A stretch of 64,000 nucleotides of DNA, from contig JAAFIV010000012.1 of the NCBI GenBank assembly GCA_013298775.1, positions 1 to 64,000 of the forward strand, in the 5' to 3' direction. Made by a program: the position numbers and the translations under genes. This DNA comes from Ignavibacteria bacterium. Its GTDB lineage: Bacteria > Bacteroidota > Ignavibacteria > Kapaibacteriales > UBA4661. This document shows, in pieces, positions 35,022 to 43,339 of this stretch (the stretch's first letter is position 1; each line of letters begins with the position of its first letter). The notes below the pieces were generated by a model. It made no database searches, was not told the origin of the DNA, and was given only the letters and a program-made list of their open reading frames with translations.

Positions 35022-37850
35022 ATGAACTCTGAACAACAGCATCAACCTGGCGCACATACGCTTTCGGGCGAAAAGCCACAAGACCGCACGGACACTCATT
35101 CTGAGAAGAAACATGCGGTTTTTGCTGCGGCGGAGAAAATCTCTATGCCGCAAGTATTGGTCTGCCATGTTGCGGCGATGGACGTTTCTAATGGTGCAGA
35201 TGCGCAATTTTTCGACCATTGGATGCCGCCAGAGACGAACAACCATATTTTGGGCGCACTCGGACGGCGTATTTGCTTGGTGGATGAGCGTTTTTCGCGC
35301 GGCGAGGAATTGAAAGCATTGGTCCATTCCTTCCAAATACCGCATGAATACGACTCTGGCACGACCGTCCGCCTGTGGTACGAAAGCATCAAAGATTGGT
35401 TCAATGAGCAAGAATGGTCGGAAGAAGACGTGCAACATTTCAACGTCATTGTTGCCTTGCTCCGCCGCGATGCCGTGCAGGCACTGGAGTTTGGACAAGC
35501 GCAAATGCGTATTTCCTCGAATCGTTTACGCTTAAAAAATGTTATCTCGCTTGATGGCGCACGGGAATTCTTCCAAGACCGCATCAAAGCTCGTTTACAG
35601 AGGAAAGTAACAGGGAAAGAATTTTTTACACGCGAACAATGGTCGTGGAATAGCCGCGAACACCAGATTTCATGCCGCTTTGAAGAAACAATGCTGCAAG
35701 GCGTTACGCGCTGTTTGGGTCTGGCAAGCGATATTTGGCTGCCCAGCGAAATAGAAACACTGGTGCGCACGGGTAGCGAGGCAACGGGTTCGCGGAAAAA
35801 TGTGTGCGAAGAAACGCGTCAAGCCTTCGGCATTATTGGTCAAAGACCTCGTGGGAGCGTGATGGTGGTGGATATTCTCCCGCAAGAGCTGGACACGCCA
35901 GATTTGGATGAAGTCGTGAAAGCCGTGAAAAATGCTCGCCGCGCATCGAAAGTGGGCAAAGCGGTAAAAGGTGCGAAAGCGGCTTCCAATGCCAGTAAAA
36001 GCACCGCAGGGCTTGCAGGCAAGGTCATTGCTGGCTTGATGCTCGTGGGCGCAGTTGTGGCGGGCGCGGCAGTGGTGAAGGCAATTTACGACCGATACCA
36101 CATACCGCAAACGGACCGTACCGCATTTGAAGAAGAAGAGCGCAGACGATTGGCTGAAAACCAAGCAAACGCGCCCTTACCAGAAAATACAATCGCCAAC
36201 GCAGCCAACGCACTCGATACCGCAAGCCTGAACCCAAATTCCCTGATAGCAAGCGATACGCTCGGCTTGAAGCCAAGCACCACGCCGCCGACGGGCAAAG
36301 AAGTGTGGTTCAATGAAGATTTTTACCGTCGAAATCGAGAAATACTCTTGCGTGGCGATTTCAAGGAAGTTCCGTTTGTTGTGAAGGAATTTCCAACGCG
36401 TTTTATCAGCTTTGCCGCGCAGCAAACCACGTTTATCCCGATTGCGCTTATTCGCTCTACCTTGTTTCGAGCCGAAAATATTCGCGTAGAAGTTCTGCCC
36501 TATTCTGGAGCTGCGCTCGCGGCGGCAACAACGCCAAACCCCTCAAAAACCGCTCCACAGCTTGCTTCTACAAAAAATACGCCTATTGCTACAAATAAAC
36601 TTACAACAAACAAACTCGCTGCGGCAAAGGCTGTACCCGTGAAAAAATCACCCTTCGACGGACTTTTTCGCATTGACAAACAGCCCCAAGCGACCAATGG
36701 CACACAGAACGTAGCACGCAACAGCCGCAATGCTTTGAAAGTGAGCAGGGATAAGGAGACTGAGTACGGCAAAGATAGCTCAGGAGGCGCACCACCACTT
36801 GCGAAGAAGCAATTAGCCAGCACAAATGCCAAAGAAGCCACCGTGCCAAAAAGCACGATGCCGAAACCACCGCAAATCCAGCAAGTAACGCGCTACGGCA
36901 TTTTGTTCGATAAGCCTTTTCCGATTGGACGCTACATTGTGAAGCTCTACCACACGGAAAAAGGGCAGCCCGACACGTCCGTTTGCGAGTGGCGCGTGAT
37001 TGAAAGTCCTTTTACGAAGCCCTCTCTGAAGTCCATGCAGACCGCAAAATTTTACTACGGAAAGCCGCTTTCGCTGAGAGCAAAGCTCGTTCCAGAGCTG
37101 CTGGATTTCTACACAAGTGGGACGAATAATTTCCGTGTGCGCTATCAATTTGGCGTGGAAAGCCCACATTCTACGGGCTTTACGCCTAACACGTGGACAG
37201 GTCCATTTATTCCAGCATTTGCAAAAAAAATGAATCTGGAAGTCGTCTGGGTGGACACGCTGAGTAATTACACCGTTCCGCTTTTTGTTCGCGAAGTAAC
37301 GCCAGAACAAACGCCGCCAGACATTCTCTGCGCTGATGCCCGCGCCGAATCCGACGACGCAGACGCGCTTCGCAAGGCACCGAGCAGCAAGAAAGCAGTA
37401 CCACCGCCCAATTTCAATATCGCTCTCAAAGGTATCAGTGTTGATTTTGAAGTTCCCATTGATGCGGATAATAAAGACCCCAAAAGAAGCAAAAGTGTGA
37501 AAGCCACGCTCACGGAAATCGAAGTGGATGCACCAGCAGAAATCAACTTCAATACGCCCGACACACGGCTTGGAATCTTTAACGGCGAAGAACCCGACCC
37601 TAAGGCTCCATGGGAGGCAAACGCCACAAACTTCAAAGTTGTGAATGGCGCATTCGACCCAAAAACTGGCACATTTCCCATCACAATTTTGGTCAGCAAT
37701 TTACCGCCCAAACCGCCCGCCGAAACACGCACCTTGCGGGGAACAATCTCGGTGAAAGCATCCGCGAAAATTGTTAATCGCCTCGCAAGCGTATCGGCGC
37801 GGTCGGGAACAGCCGAGTGCTTAGTGCCGATTAACATTACGTACAAGTAA
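35022..37850 (+). CDS. Unrecognised 942-aa single-TM protein upstream of a pseudokinase
   Basis: I do not recognise a family. Residues 1-290 look globular and cytoplasmic. A helical stretch at about 75-160 (RGEELKALVHSF ... EEDVQHFNVIVALLRRD) has some feel of an effector-associated adaptor domain, but this is weak. A basic linker (KAVKNARRASKVGKAVKGAK) leads to one membrane segment (about 335-357, VIAGLMLVGAVVAGAAVV). The outer 580 residues are beta-rich with Ser/Lys/Asn-rich low-complexity parts. They contain Ig-like stretches (GRYIVKLYHTEKGQPD, TEIEVDAPAEINFNTPDTRL). The next gene encodes a protein with the same layout: cytoplasmic domain, TM and long low-complexity exterior. The two may work together. 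The start is ATG 35022; there is no signal peptide. Confidence 0.7.
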   Translation: MNSEQQHQPGAHTLSGEKPQDRTDTHSEKKHAVFAAAEKISMPQVLVCHVAAMDVSNGADAQFFDHWMPPETNNHILGALGRRICLVDERFSRGEELKALVHSFQIPHEYDSGTTVRLWYESIKDWFNEQEWSEEDVQHFNVIVALLRRDAVQALEFGQAQMRISSNRLRLKNVISLDGAREFFQDRIKARLQRKVTGKEFFTREQWSWNSREHQISCRFEETMLQGVTRCLGLASDIWLPSEIETLVRTGSEATGSRKNVCEETRQAFGIIGQRPRGSVMVVDILPQELDTPDLDEVVKAVKNARRASKVGKAVKGAKAASNASKSTAGLAGKVIAGLMLVGAVVAGAAVVKAIYDRYHIPQTDRTAFEEEERRRLAENQANAPLPENTIANAANALDTASLNPNSLIASDTLGLKPSTTPPTGKEVWFNEDFYRRNREILLRGDFKEVPFVVKEFPTRFISFAAQQTTFIPIALIRSTLFRAENIRVEVLPYSGAALAAATTPNPSKTAPQLASTKNTPIATNKLTTNKLAAAKAVPVKKSPFDGLFRIDKQPQATNGTQNVARNSRNALKVSRDKETEYGKDSSGGAPPLAKKQLASTNAKEATVPKSTMPKPPQIQQVTRYGILFDKPFPIGRYIVKLYHTEKGQPDTSVCEWRVIESPFTKPSLKSMQTAKFYYGKPLSLRAKLVPELLDFYTSGTNNFRVRYQFGVESPHSTGFTPNTWTGPFIPAFAKKMNLEVVWVDTLSNYTVPLFVREVTPEQTPPDILCADARAESDDADALRKAPSSKKAVPPPNFNIALKGISVDFEVPIDADNKDPKRSKSVKATLTEIEVDAPAEINFNTPDTRLGIFNGEEPDPKAPWEANATNFKVVNGAFDPKTGTFPITILVSNLPPKPPAETRTLRGTISVKASAKIVNRLASVSARSGTAECLVPINITYK

Positions 37851-37995
37851 TGGCGGAAGATTGTCTTGGAAGCACGTATTGAAAGGGCTTAGAAAGATTA
37901 CGCGAAATTCTTCCAAATAGTCAGAAGATAAACGTATTTTCAGGGACTCTTGGTCGAAATACTGTCCAAACGATTCTCATAAACAATCGGGCTTC

Positions 37996-38022
37996 GGTAG
38001 CACAGACACTCCTGTCTGTGCC
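37996..38022. repeat. Small REP-like hairpin upstream of the pseudokinase gene
   Basis: GGTAGCACAGACACTCC and TGTCTGTGCC form a tight stem on either side of a short loop. It lies about 60 bases before the start codon and could be either a spacer hairpin or a small repeat element. Confidence 0.65.
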
Positions 38023-38081
38023 ATATTTCATCATGAAAACTATTACTACGCAATACATTCACGATACATTTTTCAGCAACT

Positions 38082-41000
38082 ATGGCAGACAAAGTACAAC
38101 ACTACACACTGGGAGACCGCATCGGGACTGGCGGTACAGGCACAGTGCGCCGCGCACGTTTTACGGGTGAGCGCGAAGAACAACGTAAAAAAAACACGAT
38201 TGACACGGAAAAACAGGGGCTAAAAAAGCAAGCAGAGAGTAAGCAAACAGAGAGTAAGCAAGCAGAGAGCAAGCAAACAGAAAACAAACAAGCAGACAAG
38301 AAACAAGCAGACAAGAAACAATCCGAGAAAACGCTTGGGAAAGAAATATTCGGCAAAGAAACGCAGCGCAAGGAAAGGTCAGCACCAGAGAAGATTTCTG
38401 CACCAAAAGGCGAGCTTGTCATCAAAACCTTGCAGCCCGATATTGCTCGCGACCCTGTAACGCGCAAGCGGCTTCTTTCCTCGCGAAAACAGCTTCAATC
38501 GGTTCCGCAGCAAGAGAACTTGGCGCGGGTGTTGGACATTCTTGAGCAAGGCGATACGCTCCACGTTCTGATGGAATACGCACCCGGAAAATCGCTTGAA
38601 AGCTCGCTTGGGCGTAAATCTCGCCCGATGCCACAAGAAACCGCCGTGCAGATTTTGAATCAAGTTTTACGCGGCGCAGTGGCGGCGCATGGGAAAGGTG
38701 TGTTGCATGGAAATTTGAAACCAAGCGATATTCTTCTCCAGCAAACGGGCGCAGAAACAAGCGTGAAAGTCTCAGGCTTTGGCGTGGCGCAGCACGTAAG
38801 TAATGCGGCTCTTTTGCGAGCTGCGGGACGCTCTCAAACTCTGCCCTATCTCGCACCAGAACAAGTGCGCGGCGAAGTTGCCGACGAGCGCACCGATGTG
38901 TACAGCGCGGGCATGATGCTCTACCGAATGCTGACAGGAAAACTCCCCTACGCAAGCAGCGAACGCGGCGCAGAAGCACGCATTCGCCATGCTATTTTGA
39001 ATGAGCCGTTGCCGGATATTGCTGAGGTGATGCCAGAAATCAGCTTCTCACCACAGCTCTTGGCAATTGTCCGCCGTGCGCTGGCAAAAGAACGCCGTGA
39101 ACGTATTCCTACGATGCGAGATTTTTCGCGCCTCGTGCAAAAAGTACAAGCGGAATTACCATCGGTAACGCTTCCAGCAAGTACCACCAACATTGCACAA
39201 AAACAGACCGCACAAAAACAGGCTGTTGCGACAAGTGCCGTTGCTATCAGCGCAGCCGCTCCCGCTCTTGCGAGCGCAGCATTACAATTTCCACCGCCAC
39301 CAACGCCAATTGAGCAACAAGTTTCTGTAATGGAGCCAGTGCGCAGTTTTGCGGCTTCTGAGCCAACTGCAAGCATTGGTACATCCTCCGCACCGCAAGC
39401 AATACCGCCACAGGCTACATCAACGCAAGCAGTATCACCACAAGCTGCACCGCCACAAGCTGCACCACCAGTGGTTGAGGAAAAAGAAAAATCATTTTGG
39501 AATATTCTGACGAATCCAGGTGATATTACCACACCAGCTGCCGCCGGCGCACCAACACTGACGAAATCGGCTGCGGAACTTGAAGTAGAACGCCGAATGC
39601 AAGCACTCCGAGCCAGCACTGCGGCGGCGGCAATGGCTTCGGCGGTACAAGATTCACCAGCTCAAAGCATTGCTACTCAAAGCATTACTGCTCAAAATAC
39701 TGCGTCTCCAAGTGTGGTAGCTCAAGATTCAGTCTCACAAGAATCAAGTATTCAAGCGGTTTCTACGCCAAGCCCTTCTACGCCTGTTTCTTCTGCACCA
39801 TCCTTTGCTGCACCATCCTTCGCTGCACCGCGTCCGATTGCACCGAGCATTCCGCCATCGTCGGCTCCGATTGCGAGTGTGCAAACGCCATTGTACGCGC
39901 CAGAGACAAAGAAAAAACGCTCTGCTCTGCCGTGGTTGGTCGTCGGCGCATTGGCACTGGGCGGTGGCGTATATTACGTTGCACTGAAAAACAAACTACC
40001 GTTTGGCACGGGCATATCAAAAGGCTCAGAGGGCGCATCGCAACAAGCCTTGAGCAAAGAAGAACTTGACCAGCAATACGATTCGCTTGCGAATACCACT
40101 CCCAACGCAACCACCCCAAACGCCAGTAAAGAAGCAGCTTCTACGGCAAAAGAAGAAGTGCCAAACCAAGAAATACCAAACCAAGAAATACCGACTCAAG
40201 AAACATCACCGCAAGAACAATCTTCCACGTCTTCTCTCCCACAAGAGGCGCAGAAACAAGCTGCAAACACAGCTTCAAAGGCAACTTCTGACAAGCCTCT
40301 CCAAACAACACAAGCAGAAAAAACATCTGGTACAGCATCAGAATTGACGGATGCACCGAAAACAAACGCGCCAAAAGCAAACACGCCGAAAGCAGCACAA
40401 AACCTTGCTGCGGAGAAGAAATCGGAAGAGAAAACTGTTCAACCAAGTACAAAAAAAGAACGCCCGCAGATTGCAGCTCTTTCTCCAAAGCCAGTAACTA
40501 CACCATCATCCGAAGGAAGCAGCACCACGCTTCGTAAGGAAAAACGAGTAGGAAAAACACAGGGAACATCAGAACGCACGCCGTACAGCACCAGTAATGA
40601 TGCGGTGAGCAAGAAAGAGCCAGCAAGTACAGTTTCTAAAGAATCACCCAAAGAAAGCACCAAAGAAAGCACCAAAGAATCATCCTCGAAAAGCGGCTCA
40701 CTTTCTGCGTACAATGCGGCGCAGGATGCCGAGCGCGAGGCAGCACGGGCGAAAATCAAGGAAAAGTATTCAACACATTTAAGCAAGAAACAACGCACTG
40801 CTGAGACGCAAAAACTCGCTGTGAATGACACCAAAAGCGATGGAAAAACAGAAGAAAAAAGCGGTGGCAAGAGCGTTCCAGCTGCATTGAAAAATCTGAA
40901 TACACAAAGCGCAAGCAAACAAAGCACAAGTAAGCAAGTTGCACGCACAAACCGCGAAGACAACTACACGCCGTCACAAAATCCCGTTGATGTAACGAAT

Positions 41001-41432
41001 GAAATTGACCCCAGCACCACCGCACTGGAGAGCGCATCACGCAAGGCAAGCGGCACAGAGCCGTACTTGATTTTGCGCGGACACGTCGGCACGGTACGCT
41101 CGGTTTCCTTCAGCCCAGATGGTAAACTCATCGCAAGCGGCAGCGAGGATAAAACGGTGAAAATTTGGGATGTCGCAACAGGCACCATTCTACGCTCCAT
41201 TCGCGGACACGGGAACTCGGTAACGTCTGTATTTTTCAGCCCCGACAGCAAGTTTGTGATTAGCAGCAGCAAAGATAAAACCGTGCGCATTTGGGATGTG
41301 GAAACAGGAAATGCTATCCAACGCTCGCCGGGTGTGTCGTGCGAGGGAAGTCCCGCAGCGTTCAGCCCCGATGGTAGCTTTATCGCAACTGCGAATAATC
41401 GCAATGTGAATATTGCGAAAGTGCAGAAATAA
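38082..41432 (+). CDS. Membrane pseudokinase of the Ser/Thr kinase (Hanks) fold with C-terminal WD40 segment
   Basis: 1116 aa. The kinase fold runs from the Gly loop (IGTGGTGTV, residues 14-22) to about 365. Lys115 sits in LVIKTL and the APE motif is LPYLAPEQVRG. The alpha-F segment reads DERTDVYSAGMMLYRMLTG. Two catalytic elements are lost. HRD is His209-Gly210-Asn211 in HGNLKPSD, so the catalytic Asp is Asn and the later Asn is Asp216. DFG is Gly232-Phe-Gly. Between the Gly loop and Lys115 is a charged insertion with seven KQxxx pentapeptides. A Pro/Ala/Ser/Gln-rich linker leads to a membrane segment (about 616-636). About 360 residues of low-complexity Lys/Glu/Ser/Thr sequence follow, then three WD40 repeats (998-1116; HVGTVRSVSFSPDGKLIASG, DKTVKIWDVATG). 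It likely signals by binding rather than phosphorylation. Confidence 0.87.
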   Translation: MADKVQHYTLGDRIGTGGTGTVRRARFTGEREEQRKKNTIDTEKQGLKKQAESKQTESKQAESKQTENKQADKKQADKKQSEKTLGKEIFGKETQRKERSAPEKISAPKGELVIKTLQPDIARDPVTRKRLLSSRKQLQSVPQQENLARVLDILEQGDTLHVLMEYAPGKSLESSLGRKSRPMPQETAVQILNQVLRGAVAAHGKGVLHGNLKPSDILLQQTGAETSVKVSGFGVAQHVSNAALLRAAGRSQTLPYLAPEQVRGEVADERTDVYSAGMMLYRMLTGKLPYASSERGAEARIRHAILNEPLPDIAEVMPEISFSPQLLAIVRRALAKERRERIPTMRDFSRLVQKVQAELPSVTLPASTTNIAQKQTAQKQAVATSAVAISAAAPALASAALQFPPPPTPIEQQVSVMEPVRSFAASEPTASIGTSSAPQAIPPQATSTQAVSPQAAPPQAAPPVVEEKEKSFWNILTNPGDITTPAAAGAPTLTKSAAELEVERRMQALRASTAAAAMASAVQDSPAQSIATQSITAQNTASPSVVAQDSVSQESSIQAVSTPSPSTPVSSAPSFAAPSFAAPRPIAPSIPPSSAPIASVQTPLYAPETKKKRSALPWLVVGALALGGGVYYVALKNKLPFGTGISKGSEGASQQALSKEELDQQYDSLANTTPNATTPNASKEAASTAKEEVPNQEIPNQEIPTQETSPQEQSSTSSLPQEAQKQAANTASKATSDKPLQTTQAEKTSGTASELTDAPKTNAPKANTPKAAQNLAAEKKSEEKTVQPSTKKERPQIAALSPKPVTTPSSEGSSTTLRKEKRVGKTQGTSERTPYSTSNDAVSKKEPASTVSKESPKESTKESTKESSSKSGSLSAYNAAQDAEREAARAKIKEKYSTHLSKKQRTAETQKLAVNDTKSDGKTEEKSGGKSVPAALKNLNTQSASKQSTSKQVARTNREDNYTPSQNPVDVTNEIDPSTTALESASRKASGTEPYLILRGHVGTVRSVSFSPDGKLIASGSEDKTVKIWDVATGTILRSIRGHGNSVTSVFFSPDSKFVISSSKDKTVRIWDVETGNAIQRSPGVSCEGSPAAFSPDGSFIATANNRNVNIAKVQK
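38226..38330 (+). repeat. 15-base coding tandem repeat, seven copies
   Basis: The repeat encodes the pentapeptides KQAES, KQTES, KQAES, KQTEN, KQADK, KQADK and KQSEK (residues 49-83). It lies inside the N-lobe of the pseudokinase, between the Gly-rich loop and the ATP-contacting Lys. Confidence 0.93.
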
Positions 41433-41482
41433 CGAAGAGCAGAGCAGATTTGTATCTATAACAATTTTTCTGCAATAAACGC

Positions 41483-41542
41483 CACAGAGCGCACAGAATC
41501 TCAGTTTGGAATCTTTTCTCTGAGAATTCTGTGCGCTCTGTG
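41483..41542. repeat. Long palindrome between convergent genes
   Basis: CACAGAGCGCACAGAATCTC (plus AG) and CTGAGAATTCTGTGCGCTCT (plus GTG) match over 22 bases with a single extra base, around a 15-base spacer. It separates the ends of the pseudokinase and amidohydrolase genes and could end both transcripts, although no T run follows. Confidence 0.82.
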
Positions 41543-41571
41543 CTTATCATAGAACAGGGATTTTCAAAAAC

Positions 41572-42966
41572 CTACTTCTTCGCCGTTTCCGCTTTCATCG
41601 GCGCACTCAGATAATCAACCGTGAGATTCGCAAGTGCGCGAACGCCTGTTATCAAAGCGGGTTCATCAATGTAAAAAAGCGGTGAATGGTTCGAGGCTGC
41701 GCTTGCAAGCTGCGCTTTCGGGGTTACGCCTAAGAAGAAGAACAAGCCTGGAATTTTGCGTTGGTAAAACGAAAAATCTTCTGCGCCCGTGAGTTTTGCA
41801 CACGGGAAAATAATGTTCTCCTCGCCCGCAACCCGCTTCAGCGTTGGCGACATATACGCCGTCAAGCGGTCATCGTTCACGGTGCTGGGATATTGCTTGC
41901 GGATAAACACATTCGCGCTCGCGCCGCTCGCACCAGCAATCATCTCGCTTGTCCGCTTGATACGCTCATGGATACTCGTCTGCATTCCATCGTCGTAGGT
42001 GCGAATTGTTCCCGTCATTTCAACGCTATCAGGAATAATGTTATTCCGCACGCCACCATGAATACTGCCCACCGTGATAATTGACGGCTCTTTTGTAACA
42101 TCTACCTGACGGCTTTCAATCGTTTGCAAGCCCATGATAACTTGCGACGCAGCAACAATCGGGTCAATGCCGCCCCAGGGCTTCGCGCCGTGTGTTTGCC
42201 GCCCTTTAATCACCATTTTCAGGTAATCTACCGCCGCCATTGTTGGACCTGGACGAAACGTAATTTTCCCTGTTTCCGTACCTGCCATCACGTGCAATCC
42301 GAAAATAACTTCTGGCTTGGGATTGTCCAACACGCCTTGTTTTATCATCAGTTCCGCGCCGCCTTCTTCGCCTTCTGGTGGTCCTTCTTCGGCGGGTTGG
42401 AAAATAAATTTTACCGTGCCGGGCAGATTTTGCTTCATGTCGGCAAGGATTTCCGCCACGCTCATCAAAATGGACACATGCGCATCATGTCCGCACGCGT
42501 GCATCACGCCAACGGTTTGCCCGTTGTATTCGGTGCGCACTTTCGAGGCAAATGGCACATCTACTTGCTCGGAGACGGGCAGCGCATCCATATCGGCTCG
42601 CAGCGCAATGATTGGTCCTGGCTTGCCACCTTTCAAAATGCCCACAACGCCCGTATATGCTACGCCCGTCTGAACTTCCATGCCGAGCTTTTTCAAATGT
42701 TCGGCGACAATTTGCGATGTCCGTTTTTCGCGGTTACCGAGTTCGGGATTTTGGTGCAAGTCGCGCCGCCACTGGAGGAGCTTGGGTTCAATCGCGCTGG
42801 CTTTTTTGTCAATCTCGGTGCGGAGTTTTTCGGTAGATTGCCCCAGAAGTGCCGTAGAATCAAGCGTGGTTAATCCCCAAATTGCGACCATTCCCCAAAT
42901 GCTTTTTGTAAGCACCATGTTCCGAACAAATGATGTGCTGCGAAGCAAGATATGATGCGGGTTCAT
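41572..42966 (-). CDS. Exported M20-family amidohydrolase (hippurate/N-acyl amino acid hydrolase type)
   Basis: 464 aa with an N-terminal hydrophobic signal (SIWGMVAIWGLTTLDSTALL); Met at 42918 is an alternative start. Dinuclear-metal peptidase motifs are present: RRDLHQNPELGNREKRT, ALRADMDALPVSEQ, and MHACGHDAHVSILMSVAEIL with the Cys and His ligands. FIFQPAEEGPPEGEEGGAELM, GLHVMAG and GAEDFSFYQRKIPGLFFFLG follow. Members hydrolyse N-acyl or N-aryl amino acids or amino-acid conjugates. The signal implies action in the periplasm, unlike most cytoplasmic relatives. The substrate is not deducible. It is a single gene facing the pseudokinase gene. Confidence 0.9.
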   Translation of the reverse strand: MNPHHILLRSTSFVRNMVLTKSIWGMVAIWGLTTLDSTALLGQSTEKLRTEIDKKASAIEPKLLQWRRDLHQNPELGNREKRTSQIVAEHLKKLGMEVQTGVAYTGVVGILKGGKPGPIIALRADMDALPVSEQVDVPFASKVRTEYNGQTVGVMHACGHDAHVSILMSVAEILADMKQNLPGTVKFIFQPAEEGPPEGEEGGAELMIKQGVLDNPKPEVIFGLHVMAGTETGKITFRPGPTMAAVDYLKMVIKGRQTHGAKPWGGIDPIVAASQVIMGLQTIESRQVDVTKEPSIITVGSIHGGVRNNIIPDSVEMTGTIRTYDDGMQTSIHERIKRTSEMIAGASGASANVFIRKQYPSTVNDDRLTAYMSPTLKRVAGEENIIFPCAKLTGAEDFSFYQRKIPGLFFFLGVTPKAQLASAASNHSPLFYIDEPALITGVRALANLTVDYLSAPMKAETAKK

Positions 42967-43140
42967 ACAAGCAAAAAAATAAGAATGAAAAAAATGTGAA
43001 TGCGACGGAAGATAGTGCGTTAGATGTTGCGTTTCCGCGCCAGTGTGCGTAATTTACGAAATCGTTTGCTGAATCATTCAGCTATTTCGCGGTGTTGCGG
43101 TAAAATTTTCCGCAACCTCGACTGAGCTATTTTTCACATT

Positions 43141-43299
43141 CTCATCTTACGCAAGCCAAGCAATACCGCCCTCACCCAACCCTCTCCCAGAGGGAGAGGG
43201 CTTCAGCATCTACTGCCTTTCTACCCTCGCCCTTTGGGAGAGGGTCTCGCGCCGTCTTCGGAGCGAGGGGTGAGGGATACGAGCGGTACGTAAGATGAG
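43141..43299. repeat. Repeat family C, copy 5
   Basis: The ends are exact inverse copies of 11 bases, CTCATCTTACG and CGTAAGATGAG. The interior has CAACCCTCTCCCAGAGGGAG and CGCCCTTTGGGAGAGGG stems. Its right end lies 40 bases before the VWA gene start. Confidence 0.92.
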
Positions 43300-43339
43300 C
43301 CACTTTCTTTTCCCTTCACTTTCCCTACGAGGCTCACCA

